From the NCBI GenBank assembly GCA_016271365.2, contig JADMNL010000028.1, positions 96,255,501 to 96,319,500 of the forward strand: 64,000 nucleotides of DNA, written 5' to 3'. This DNA is from Neoceratodus forsteri (taxonomy: Eukaryota; Chordata; Ceratodontiformes; Ceratodontidae). Under the pieces are notes generated by a model, which searched no databases, was not told where the DNA came from, and saw only the letters and a list, made by a program, of their open reading frames with translations. Shown piece after piece: positions 54,492 through 64,000 of this stretch. The position numbers and the translations under genes are program-made. Numbering within the stretch: the stretch's first letter is position 1; every line of letters begins with the position of its first letter.

Positions 54492-55754
54492 ATGGACAGT
54501 GCCAGCTTCCTCATGGAAGCTGTAATGAAGGGGATGAGAAGGCATGCTGCAAGGGGACGTGGCCGTGGAAGGGCCCATCGGCGGTACGCCCCCAACAGGC
54601 AGTACTGTGCCCGCATCAGCTTTGAGCTGTACACGGATGTTGAGACTGTGGGCCGGTACCATCTGAACAGGGCAATACTGAGGCGGCTCTGTGAGCTGTG
54701 CAGTGATGTGATGCAGGCACCCTCACGATGGAGTCATGCTCTGTCAGTGGAGACAAAGGTAACAGCCTGCATGTGCCTGCTCACCACGGGTACCTTCCAG
54801 AGGCCAACAGGGGACACCACAGGCATAACACAGTCGGCCACATCATGCATCCTCACCCAATTCCTCAGCACACTGCTGCCACATGCTGTGGAGTACATCC
54901 ATTTCCCCAGCAACACGGCAGAGCGTACAGCAAACATGCAGGAGTTCCACAGGGTAGCACATATGCCTGGCATGCTAGGGGCGATAGACTGCACCCATGT
55001 GGCTATTCGCATGCCACCTGGCCCCGATGGGGCCGCATAGCGAAACCGGAAGTGTTTCACCAGTGTCAACTGCCAGGTGGTGTGTGATGCCAGTGGGCAC
55101 ATCATCAATGTCTGTGCCACACACCCTGGCGGAGCACATGATGCCTTCATATGGTACCAATCTGCACTGTGCCATCGATTCGAGAGTGGGAACATCCCCA
55201 CAGGACATCTAGTGGGTGAGTATGCATGTAGGAGTGGCAAAGTTGGGGCAAGGGTGGGAAAGCCACAGGTGCCATGGTAGTGGCACACAGGGCTATGGAC
55301 AATATGGACCTGAATATGATACTTATCTCTACTATCTCCACACAGGTGACAGCGGATACCCACTCCGTCCCTGGCTGCTCACACCCTACCGGCGCCCCAC
55401 GACCCCATCGCAGTAACGCTATAATGAGGCACATGCCGCCACATGCAACATCATCGAGCAGGTGTTTGGGATGCTTAAGGCATGCTTCCGATGCCTAGAC
55501 ACCTTGGGCGGTGCCCTACAGTACAGCCCCTCAAAGGCCTGTGGGATATTCCTGGCCTGTTGTATCCTGCACAACATGGCCAAAGACTGTGGGATAGCAG
55601 TACAGGTCAAGGAAGGGGACAGCGATGGGGATGCCGGTGATGCCGGTGATGATGGGGATGAGCAGACCCCCCCTTGGACGTCGGGACCCTGACTGATCCG
55701 GCAGGCCCAGCTGCACCGGGACACCATCATGGAGGAGCATTTCGCACAACACAG
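54492..55754 (+). pseudogene. HARBI1-like: Harbinger DDE nuclease (HARBI1-like), three premature stops
   Basis: Exon 1 is 54492-55215 and exon 2 starts at 55346. Intron 55216-55345 has GTGAGT and CACACAG ends and restores the frame. Behind a basic N-terminus (RGRGRGRAHRR) it shows the HARBI1 pattern: LSVETKVTACMCLLTTGTFQ, MPGMLGAIDCTHVAI (first D), NRKCFTSVNCQVVCDASG, GDSGYPLRPWLLTPY (second D) and RYNEAHAATCNIIEQVFGML (E), then LQYSPSKACGIFLACCILHN. The catalytic triad is present. In-frame stops at 55038-55040 (TAG), 55414-55416 (TAA) and 55690-55692 (TGA) break it. The last two fit single C-to-T changes of CAA and CGA. A strong donor CAG|GTAAGT at 55754 suggests a further small exon that I could not place. 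This enzyme would cut and join transposon ends. Confidence 0.85.
55216..55345 (+). other. Intron 1 of Harbinger nuclease
   Basis: 130 bp, GTGAGTATG...CTCCACACAG. Its removal joins GTGG to GTGAC in frame and rebuilds the conserved GDSGYP motif. Confidence 0.8.
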
Positions 55755-56540
55755 GTAAGTCATGGGGCCATGTGCAACCAACACTGTCTAGGCGCAACCC
55801 ACAGGCACACAGGCTAACACACCAGGGGTGCATGACGGCAAGGGGAGTGGAAGGGTCCAGGCGTACAAACACACCATTAGGGAGGGGTGAATAGTTACAT
55901 GCTATATGGACACACACATACACACACCAGGCACAAAGCGTACATGGGCAGGTGCACAGCAGAGCAGGAACAGACATGTGAAACACACAGATCCATGGAC
56001 CACCCCCACCACCTGTACTGTCCAAGTACGTGTGTCAGATGCTGGGCACCCTTGCACCTTGGTGTACAGTACAATGCAGGCATCATCATGCACACGCACC
56101 TGTGGACAGCAGTTGGGTGGATGTGCAGGTGGTCCATGTGTCGGCGTGTTGGGCAGGGCACCCACCAGTGCACTGCCCACCATGACACACACATTGCACA
56201 CAGGGCAGCACCAGACAGGGCCCGCACTGGGAGACAGGTCAGTCAGGTGGCACTGTGCCATGGCCACCTCGGATGCATGGGTGGCCCCGCCGTGACCCAG
56301 CAGCACTGGCAGGCTGAGCATGGGCCACATGGGGTGGCACCGATGTACCACCAGGGGTCCCACTGCGTGAGCGCGACCTTGTCTGCACAGGGGTCTGCAG
56401 CATGCCGAACATACCTGCACCAGGTGTGCTCGGGATGCCCACAGCAGAACCCAGCGTCGACAGGCTGGGTGTCGCACGACACCGGGAATGGGGAGTGGAG
56501 AGCATACTGTGTGGTGTGTGTGGTACAGGGGCACCTGACT
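55755..56540. other. Between nuclease and NAIF1-like gene
   Basis: Probable 3' parts of both converging genes. Many frames are open on both strands because of base composition, with no motif. CA-rich runs are at 55910-55930. Confidence 0.3.
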
Positions 56541-57908
56541 GTGTGCCCAATGGCGGCCACGACAGCAACCAATGCCTGGGTCAGCCTGTCAATGGCGGCG
56601 GTCACATCCATCTGCATTTGGACCATCTCTGCAAGGATCATTGCATTGTCCCTGCTGTGCCACTCCACAGCCACACACAGTGCCTCCATGGACATTGCAA
56701 CCCGCATCTGCTCCTGTACTGATGCCCACAGCAGGCCGGTGTGCTCATCAAATGGGTCGTCTGCCACATCGGCAATCTGTCCCCCAGGGTATGGAAGGTC
56801 CTGATGCTCAACACCCCTTGAGGGTGGGCGCTGTTCACCAGGACCAGGTATGGGCAAGTCAACAGGCGGTGTGCATGTGCCACCGCTGAACCCTGTACCC
56901 CCAGACCTGGTGGGTGACTGCTGCTGCTGCCCCTCCAACTGCTGTGCCCCAGGGACCAGTCATTCCACTGCTGTGTCCGCAACAGTGCCAGAGACCTGCA
57001 CAGCCACCGGTGCTGCCCCACCGGTGCTGACAGGCACAGCCTGGGACTGTGCTGACATGCTGGCACACACGTTGGAACCAGTTAGGTCTAGGGGCACGTG
57101 CTGTCCTGCTGTGTGTCCATTATGAGACACACACGTGTCACTGCCCATTGCGGTCCTTGCATCATCAGTGGTGCAGGTTCGTGCAACAGCCACAGTCACA
57201 GCGAGCTGGCATGCTTGCATGCCAGACTGCTGTGACACAGGATGGGAACACCCCCACACCTGACTCACCGACATTGGAGATGGCAGCCAGGCGTGCACAC
57301 TGGTGCAATGCCTGCTGGCTGGCAGCAGAGGTGGATGGACCCTCCTCCAACTCTGGCTGGATGTCCACACTGCATGGTCCTACCACCACTGTCCCCTGCA
57401 GATGCACAGGATCTGTAACAGAAAGTGAGAACATGTTAGTGCATGGGATCAACCTCCCCCCCCACCACCACCACCATGTCATACCGTGCAGTGATGGGCT
57501 TCCACCTGTCTGGAAGCCACCTCCTGGAATGCCCTCGATTGCACTGCGCTGCATGGATGCAGCCAGACGGTCCTCCGCCGGAGTCAGCTGCACCACCTCT
57601 GGCTGGCCCCTGCCTGTGGCAGTGCGTGCCACCCTGAGGGCTGCCACCCTGTCTTTCACCCGTCTCCTGTCGGTCCCAATATTTTTCTTACATTTCTTCA
57701 CGGAGCGCTGGTGGCTTCCGTGCAGGTTTATGGCGTGAGCTACCCCCTCCCATGCAGCAGCACGGGCCTGAGGGGTGCCCCGCCGTCCACTAAGTAGTGG
57801 CTCCTCATCCAGGTAGGCCTGGAAGAGTGCCTCTGTCTCGGACCTAGTGAAGTTGGGCCTCCTCCTTCGCCCACCATCATCCTCCTCACCCAGTCCTTGC
57901 TCGGCCAT
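56540..57908 (-). pseudogene. NAIF1-like: NAIF1/Myb-like DNA-binding protein of Harbinger
   Basis: A minus-strand gene. Exon 1 is 57908-57485, with an acidic start and RRPNFTRSETEALFQAYLD, then AAAWEGVAHAINLHGS and RSVKKCKKNIGTDRRRVKDR: a Myb/SANT-type domain as in NAIF1, the known partner that brings the HARBI1 nuclease to DNA. Intron 57413-57484 (GTATGA...TGTTACAG) and exon 2 57412-57269, ending at donor TCG|GTGAGT, keep the frame. Exon 3 begins somewhere below 57230 (TGTCAG near 57057 is one acceptor in phase). It holds a Gln/Pro-rich part and a helical end, EALCVAVEWHSRDNAMILAEM. A TGA at 56960-56962 lies in the exon 3 frame, so this copy is probably inactive unless splicing avoids it. 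Confidence 0.75.
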
Positions 57909-58681
57909 GTCAGTCTGTATGGGTGGAAGTGGACACCTGTCACTGTGCAGTATACAGCATTATCCCATGACCATTGCCCAGAACATCACACAGCATGCAA
58001 CTCACCTCTCACCTGCAGTAACTGACTCTGGCCACCGCAGATCACTGTTGCACATTTATAGCACAATGCATGCAAATTAGGAGTGGAGCAACTTTAATGA
58101 GATGAAAATCGTGCCACTGCGCCTTTGAATGGCTGATCAGATGATTTACATATGTCGGCTGAATATCGCGCTGTTGCACTTTGCGTAATATGGTTGAGCC
58201 AGTTGAGCCAATGGCGCATTTCTGTGACTGCGTCGTACACCGCATTGCGCATGCCCAGGTAGCTTACGCAGGCGTCTGCTGCGCTGATGACGTGCTGTGC
58301 GCGATCAGCAATTCAGGACATGGCCACCATTGTGCCAGTGTCGCTACAGCGCTGGTCACCACATAGCGCTGTGGCACAACTGTGCAATAGTCCACTGTGG
58401 CACTGGCACGCAGGTGACCGATCGTGCTGGATGTGTAGACGTCCGATGGTGCTGTGCGTGGCCTTACGCCACAGACCCATGACCTTGTGCCCGACCTTTG
58501 CCCCCTGGTGCTGTACGTCTGGCATGTCTATGGCTCTATTGCTGTTCGATAACAGTGCAATGTGGACCGACGGCGCTATATGAACAGCACGATAGGGACT
58601 GATGGAGTTGTATTGCGCAACATTTCCACACGGGGTTGCCACGCTGAGGAGCACCGTATTGCCTACTATACAACTGCAGGG
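57909..58681. other. Divergent intergenic region of Harbinger
   Basis: Lies between the starts of the minus-strand NAIF1-like gene and the plus-strand Myb-like gene, so it probably holds both promoters. GGCTGAATATCGCGCTGTTG near 58151 repeats the terminal GCGATATTCA word in inverted form. No TATA box was confidently placed. Confidence 0.4.
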
Positions 58682-59901
58682 ATGGCACACAGGAGAGCTC
58701 CACAGTGGAGTGCGTTGGAGGTGGCCAACCTGGTGGCTGTGGTGGAGCCTCACCATGGGTCACTGTTTGGGAGAGAACCCCTGCACATGGCCCACACCCA
58801 TGTGTGGCAGCAGGTGGCCACTGATCTGGAGCAGGCCACTGGGCGGCGGAGGACACCGGAGCAGTGCAGGCACCGGTATAGTGACCTGCGCAGGAGGGAG
58901 CAGGAACTGCTGGAGCACCTCAGGTCACGTGCCAGGAGGGGCATTGTGACTAGGCCAGGTGGATGTGCTGTCTATGCACCTGTATTGTCCGCATGGGTGA
59001 CACTGTGTAATGTGACCAGCGCAAAGGGGTGGGTTGGGCTATGGTTTGCTGTGACGGTGTTTGCAGGTGTGTGATGTATGGGTCTGGCTGTGTGGGCAGG
59101 CACACTCAATGGGACAGGGGACTGTCTGCTTTGGGATCTCACTGATGTGTTTCTCAACATTTGTCTCCTACAGGCATGGAGGAGCGGAGGCGGGCCCAGG
59201 CTGAGGCAAGGAATGGTGGTGCAGAGGTGGCTGGCAGAGGTGGCATAAGTGTTGGGTCACAGCAGCAGCAGCAGCCGCAGCCACAGCTGCAGCAACAGCA
59301 GCGGCTTGATGAGGGTGAGTGTCATTACATCATGGATGCTATTGCATGCTGTGGGGGGGGCACGGCCACCATCCATGGACAACACTACCATGCACGCAAT
59401 AAGTGATAGTCATCACTGTCCAGTGGCACTACATGTCTGTGAGTGCATCACTGGTGGTCCATGCATGCACTGGGCACATGGCTGTGGCACTAGCATCCCA
59501 CCACGTAGCCACGTCACTGGACAGCCTTGGTTGTGCTGTGATGGACATGGGCGGTGTGTGTGTGTGTGCAGTGATACACATGGCTGTTGCTGCCTGGTTG
59601 GGCATGTTTTGTGCATGGTCACTGTGGGTGGGTGCAGTCCATCACAGGAGCGGGGCACTTGGTTGTATGCCATGCATGATGGGTGGGATTCAGGGATATG
59701 GACAGTCACAGCCATTGACTCTGATCCCTTGTCCTAGGTATCCAGATCCTGCGACGCATGGAGCGGTCACTGCAGCAGCTGACACAGGTGGCCATTGATT
59801 CACTCACCATCTTGTTGGACCTTCAGCGTCATGGAGTGAGGCGCAGGAGGAGGCCCCGGGCCCAGCACCAAGCAGCAGGAGGGCAGGCTGGCAGGCGGTA
59901 G
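58682..59901 (+). CDS. Second Myb/SANT-like protein of Harbinger (193 aa, three exons, intact)
   Basis: Exons 58682-58958, 59174-59314 and 59738-59901. Introns have GTGGAT...CTCCTACAG and GTGAGT...TGTCCTAG ends, and all joins are in phase 1. The frame is open to a TAG at 59899. Residues 5-90 form a Myb/SANT-like (trihelix-style) domain: APQWSALEVANLVAVV, a central HVWQQVATDLEQ helix and RRRTPEQCRHRYSDLRRRE. Exon 2 is glutamine-rich. Exon 3 has a helical ILRRMERSLQQLTQVAIDSL segment and a basic GVRRRRRPRAQ tail, a likely nuclear signal. It differs from the NAIF1-like protein in sequence and strand. Harbinger elements usually encode only nuclease plus one Myb-like protein, so this is an additional DNA-binding partner by inference. 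The first ATG of the ORF (58562) is possible, but the domain starts right after the ATG at 58682. Confidence 0.7.
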
Positions 59902-60530
59902 CTGCCCATCACCTCACCCCACCTTCCGTCTCCCGGTTGTTCACCCCTGCCCCTTACCCACCCCTGATTTGTATATATATGTACATAGTTCTATTTGTTG
60001 TTCTTCTTATTCTTGTTTATTATAATTATATATTTTGATATGAATACTGTGGTGGTCTCTGATTTGCAGCTGGCTATAGGTGCTCAGTTGCAGTGGTGTG
60101 CATGGCATCTGGGGTGGTATGGTCATGGGTATGTGTGTGCGTGTGTGTGGGGTGGTGTCTCTGGTGTGGGTGTGGCTTTCAGTCAGTATTGCCGTGTGCT
60201 GCCACCCACTGCTGGGTACTCATGGTGGGTCTGGCTTGTATGGTTCTGTGGTACACGAGGTTGCAGTGTGACAGGGGGATGCGTGGGGATTCCTGCAGTG
60301 ATGGTCACTGCTCATGGGTGGTGTCTTGGGGTCACAGTGCAGGGTGTGCAGTGCACACGGGGGGCTAATGTACACTGGGGTGGTCTGCCCCCTTTGTGTG
60401 GCAGTCTCAGCTTGCCAGTGAGTGTGCTGGGGTAACACGACCCGGATGTGCTTTGTTTGCTTGTCCCCATGGGCTGGTGGATATTCCGTCCCTCCCCCAG
60501 TTAGGCTGTGCTTGGGGTGTGGGGGTAAAT
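59902..60530. other. Harbinger 3' region, no gene
   Basis: A G/T-rich stretch behind the Myb-like gene. No clear AATAAA and no coding motif. Confidence 0.35.
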
Positions 60531-61026
60531 TGTAGAGAAGGTTCAGAGGAGGGCAACAAAGATGGTGCATGGATTGCATCACAAGTCCTATGAAGACAGG
60601 TTGAAGGAACTGAACATGTACTCCCTGGAGGAGAGGAGGGAGAGAGGGGATATGATAGAGACATACAAGTATCTTACAGGGAGGAACAGGGTGCAGGAAA
60701 ACACTATTTTAAGTGAAAAGATGTTCCAGGACTAGAGGCATGGGATGAAGTTGGAGGGAGGACGATTCAGAGGAAACATGAGAAAGAATTTCTTCACAGA
60801 ACGGGTGGTGGACAAGTGGAGCATCCTGCCAGAAGGAAGTGGTGGGGCTGAAACAATCACGGGATTTAAGAATGCATGGGATAGACATAAAGGAATTCTG
60901 GAGGTCAGGGGTAAGGGGCAACAGACTTCTAGGAAAACAAACTGAACTTACAAAGCTCAAATGGGCAGACTGGGTGGGCCATAGGCCCTTATCTGCTGAC
61001 ACTGTCTATGTATCTATGTTTCTATG
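60531..61026 (+). mobile_element. 5'-truncated CR1-type LINE inserted in Harbinger
   Basis: Plus-strand frames read EERRERGYD-like and LEGGRFRGNMRKNFFTERVV, then FKNAWDRHKGILEV, the CR1 ORF2 C-terminus. The 3' tail ends TCTATGTATCTATGTTTCTA. The related minus copy is at 53259-53525. Confidence 0.8.
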
Positions 61027-61377
61027 TTAGTTCTGCAGTGTGTCACTGTGTCCATCTGTGGCATAGGTGGTGGGCCCCTGCCTACCTCCCTGGTTGTGCA
61101 GTTCCATTGCTCTGCTGCTGGGGGTATCTCTGCTTGCGCTATGGCACCTCTGGACTGCTCAGCTGGGCTGCCTTTGTTGCGCTATGGTGCATCGTCTCTG
61201 CTCAGCTTCCCCTTCCTGGTTGCGGTATAGCACAGGTTGTGCGATATTCAGACGTTGGCTGGTTGCACAATTTGTCTTGCTCCATGTTTGAATATCGCAT
61301 CTATTGCGCATGTGCGCAATTGACTTGTGCTTGCTCCTGCTGTTGCGCACTTTTTGGGTGCAGTTTGAATATCCGGC
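61027..61377. other. Harbinger right end
   Basis: Carries TTGCGCTATGG, GTGCGATATTCAGAC and TTGAATATCGCATC subterminal words, then the right TIR. The 159-codon plus frame here has no motif. Confidence 0.5.
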
Positions 61378-61755
61378 TGTATTATTATAAGCTCAATTTT
61401 GCACTTTATTACTTGGACTTGGGTCTTGTGAAATTACTAGTAACCAAATCTGTAAGTAGACAGCAAATTAAGAATACTAAGAAATAGCGTATTATAAATG
61501 AACTTATATTTAATTGGTGTAACAATGGATTTTTAAAGATTGTACTCGGATAGTTACATTGTAAAATCCTATTCATATTTTGTATTGTGTTTGTGTTTTG
61601 CAACCATATCCACAACTGTACAGGACCATCTTGAAAACAGGACCTTCAGTCCTAATGAAGTATTTTATAACAACTTTTCCTGTATAAAAATAAAGATTTG
61701 TACTACTAGTAAGCCATGTTAGTGATGTATCAGTTCTGCTGTCATCACAGACTAT
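61378..61755. other. Unassigned AT-rich stretch
   Basis: Ends near AAAATAAAGATTTG, which could be the 3' end of an old retroposon. Nothing else is recognised. Confidence 0.25.
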
Positions 61756-62375
61756 TCCTTGTTATGTTGATTGCACACAAGTGCAAGAAACATGTTGTGG
61801 TAGGTTTCTCCACAAGCAGGTTGTGGAGGCGCGGCACTGTTGTGGCCAATGCCCCCACAGCCTGTAAAGGCTTGTCCCGCTTCCTCCAATGCTGTGGCAT
61901 GCTGCTGCTGACACTAGTTCAACCAGCATGCCACCAACTTGTAAAAAATCAGCTGCACAATCAGGGGCCGCCTTGTCATTGCAGTGTCAGCCATTCGCTA
62001 CAATGAGGGAGCGACCCGTCATTGCAGGGCCGGGTCTTTTGTTTGTGAACATGGTGACTTGCCTGTCTTCCTGACAATATTAACCTCAGCTGCCGAGGGG
62101 TACAATCCCCTCAGCAATATGTGCCTCGACTGTGTTTAGTTGCGACGAGGCACCAATCCCCGTCAGCTGCAGTGCTCCCAATATTTATGTTGCTGGCGGG
62201 GCCCCACTCTCCGTCGACATTATATCCCCGCTTTGTTGTGTGCCGATGGGGTGCCCAATCTCTGTCGGCTAGCTGCCCCCAAAAAGAAAGATTCTGTTGG
62301 CATGCTGGGAGCCCACCCCACATGCCACATGCCCCCGCAAATAAAAACGGCCCCTGCCGATGTCTTTTTTGTAAC

Positions 62376-62479
62376 CTGTAAAAAGGAAATGGTCCCACGG
62401 GCAGTCTCCTGAACCCCATCAGCAACCCGCCACCCACCACGCACTCCTGCCTCCCCACACACCCCGACCCCATACTTAC
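62376..62479 (-). other. Predicted 104-bp minus-strand intron (copy D)
   Basis: Donor GGAG|GTAAGTATG at 62479 and acceptor CCATTTCCTTTTTACAG at 62376 on the minus strand. Same placement as in copies A-C. The exon frame upstream is broken here by an A-run shift and a TAG. Confidence 0.6.
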
Positions 62480-62619
62480 CTCCAGAGTCCATCGCGATGA
62501 TCTTCGGTGGACTGGGAACACGTCTGCACTCTTCAAAGCCGACCACGAACTAAGGAAATGCCAGTAAGCTGTATAATGGAATAAATAGTTTTTTTTTTTT
62601 TTACTTTGATGCATATCTC

Positions 62620-63650
62620 AGGCATTTTTCTGAATTTTTGCACCAAATTTTCAACATGGGTTTTTTGGGACCTCTCTTCATAAATTCTGTCCTGTCATGG
62701 CGTTAATCAGCCGGAAAGGTAATTTCACGATCACGCACAAAATCACCTTCCGGGCCTGATTATGAAACAACAATGCCAGTGTCCATGAGGTGGGCTCTCA
62801 AAAAGCCTATGTTGCAAATTTGAGTGAAAAATCCAAAAATGACTGTTTTATGAGCGCTATGCAGTAATTGCACGCACGCTTGTAACTTTGAGAATTTGCA
62901 ATATTTTCACCCCAGATTTTCAACATTGGCATTTTTCCAGACCTCCTTGTGAACAGTACAGCTGTCATTTTTCACACCCTGGCCAAAATGTGTTTTCGCA
63001 CTTCCGGCGCAAAATAGCACGGTTGGTGTGGGAAATCAGTGTTTTGCACAGATTAAGAAACTGCCAGTGGCACTGTTCATGAGCAGAGGTCCTAAAATGC
63101 CTATGTTTAAAATTTGGTGATGATACTCCATAAAATGACTGTGTAACGAGCGTGTGTTGCGCAGTGTGCACACACGCTCATAAGTTCACGAATTTATAAT
63201 ATTTTCACTCCAGATTTTCAGCATTGCCATTTTGCCACACCTCCTTATGAACAGTGCAGCTGTCATTTTTTTCACATCCTGGCCGAAATGTGTTTTCACT
63301 CTTCCGATGCACAATAGCGCGGTTGCTGTGGAAAATCGGTGTTCAGGACATATTAAGAAAATCACACTGACACTGTTCATGAGCAGAGGTCCTGAAATGC
63401 CTATGTTAAAAATTTTGTGATGAAACTCCATAAAATGACTGTGTTACGAGCGTGTGTTGTGCAGGTGCCACGCACCCTTGTAAGCTTGTAAATTAATAAT
63501 ATTTTCATGCCAGATTTTCAACACCGGCATTTGTTCACACCTCCTTATGAACAGTACAGCTGTCATTTTTCACATCTTGGCCGAAATGTGTTTCCACACT
63601 TCCAGTGCAGAATACCGCAGTCGCTGTCGGAAATCAGTGTTTGGGACAGA
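62620..63650. repeat. Array of ~297-bp palindromic units (copy D)
   Basis: About three to four units of the B-type variant, with CACTGTTCATGAGCAGAGGT at about 63069 and 63371. It ends TTTGGGACAGATTAGGAT, the same junction to the 143-bp satellite as in copy B. Confidence 0.75.
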
Positions 63651-63654
63651 TTAG

Positions 63655-64000
63655 GATCGAGCGACTGAGGGGGATGGGGAGTGACCGAGCTCAACTGAGC
63701 TCTGTCGGGACTGCTGCGGATGTCTTTGTGGGCAGGAAAAGGCGACAACGCAGGTAGGAGCCCAGTACAAAAGGGCAGCCTGCAGCTGGGGGCACAGAAC
63801 AAGCGAGTGAGGGGGGGCAGTGAGTGAGCTCAACGGAGCTCTGTTGGGACTGGTGTGGATTTGTTTGTGGGCAGGAAAAGGCAGCAATGCATGCAGGGCC
63901 TGAGTACAAAAGGGCAGCCTGCAGTGGTGGGACAAACAGAATGAGCAAGCGAGAGAGGGGGACAGAGTAAGCTCAACAAAGCTCTATCGTTACTGCTGCG
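63655..64000. repeat. 143-bp satellite array (copy D, start only)
   Basis: Two and a half units with TCTTTGTGGGCAGGAAAAGG and CAGTACAAAAGGGCAGCCTG, similar to the array at 12782-17828. The array continues past the window. Confidence 0.85.

Larger units (their letters stand above)
53988..61377. mobile_element. Harbinger (PIF/Harbinger) DNA transposon with three genes
   Basis: The ends GCTGGATATTCAAA (53988-54001) and TTTGAATATCCGGC (61364-61377) are inverted repeats with one mismatch. Related GCGATATTCA and TTGCGCAA words recur just inside both ends and at about 58150-58175. Inside are a HARBI1-type nuclease (+), a NAIF1/Myb-like protein (-) and a second Myb/SANT-like protein (+). A CR1 tail is inserted at 60531-61026. 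The usual 3-bp target duplication is not evident. Confidence 0.8.
61760..64000. mobile_element. Palindromic TIR element, copy D (cut by window end)
   Basis: The left TIR core ATGTTGATTGC (61764-61774) is the copy B variant. It then has a 5' domain shared with B (GTTGTGGAGGCGCGGCACTG near 61820), the splice-signal block, a palindromic array (62620-63650) and the start of the 143-bp satellite (63655 on). The right end lies outside the window. Confidence 0.75.

Noticed and set aside
55887..56804. 305-codon plus-strand frame between Harbinger genes
   Set aside because: No motif, and it overlaps the helical exon of the NAIF1-like gene on the opposite strand. The stop-poor G/C-rich sequence explains it.
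53985..61380. Three-base target duplication of the Harbinger element
   Set aside because: TGG and TGT (or shifted alternatives) at the two ends do not match, so none is claimed.

Overview
This is eukaryotic, almost certainly vertebrate, DNA made nearly entirely of transposable elements and satellite-like repeats. I found no host gene. It holds L1/Tx1-like, L2-like and CR1-like LINEs, a tRNA-headed SINE, a Ty3/Gypsy LTR element, a hAT element, a Harbinger element, short TTAA-flanked and fold-back repeats, and vertebrate-style spliced transposon genes. This mixture is what I would expect of an amphibian or another large, repeat-rich vertebrate genome. The species cannot be fixed from the sequence.

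Layout. 0.7-9.5 kb: a minus-strand L1-like ORF2 (L1-A) is broken by a younger 5'-truncated L1 (L1-B, with A-tail and target duplication), by an A-tailed insert and by palindromic element copy A. L1-B itself carries a SINE and a LINE tail. 10.1-10.5 kb: a fold-back repeat. 10.7-17.9 kb: palindromic element copy B, with a long 143-bp satellite. 18.2-22.4 kb: a decayed minus-strand LINE with endonuclease, RT and a 2A-like motif, hosting a SINE. 22.8-41.7 kb: an L2 split by an 18-kb Gypsy element, which is split by a hAT element, which contains palindromic element copy C. 41.7-47.6 kb: mostly unassigned, with one LTR-like candidate. 47.6-53.5 kb: LINE remnants, including a minus-strand L2-like LINE with a full endonuclease domain, and a CR1 tail. 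53.5-53.8 kb: a TTAA-flanked palindromic MITE. 54.0-61.4 kb: a Harbinger element with three genes. 61.76 kb to the end: palindromic element copy D, cut by the window edge.

The most unusual content is the family called here the palindromic TIR element (copies A-D). It has short terminal inverted repeats, clustered hairpins, an array of about 297-bp units that are each an inverted repeat of a roughly 150-bp module, and in copies B and D a further 143-bp satellite. It has no recognisable transposase. All four copies keep a consensus splice donor and acceptor about 93-109 bp apart on the minus strand, next to a strongly conserved block that is an open 48-codon frame in three copies. This suggests a spliced transcript. 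The second notable item is the Harbinger element: besides a DDE nuclease (now with three stops) and a NAIF1/Myb-like protein, it has a third, intact, three-exon gene for a different Myb/SANT-like protein.
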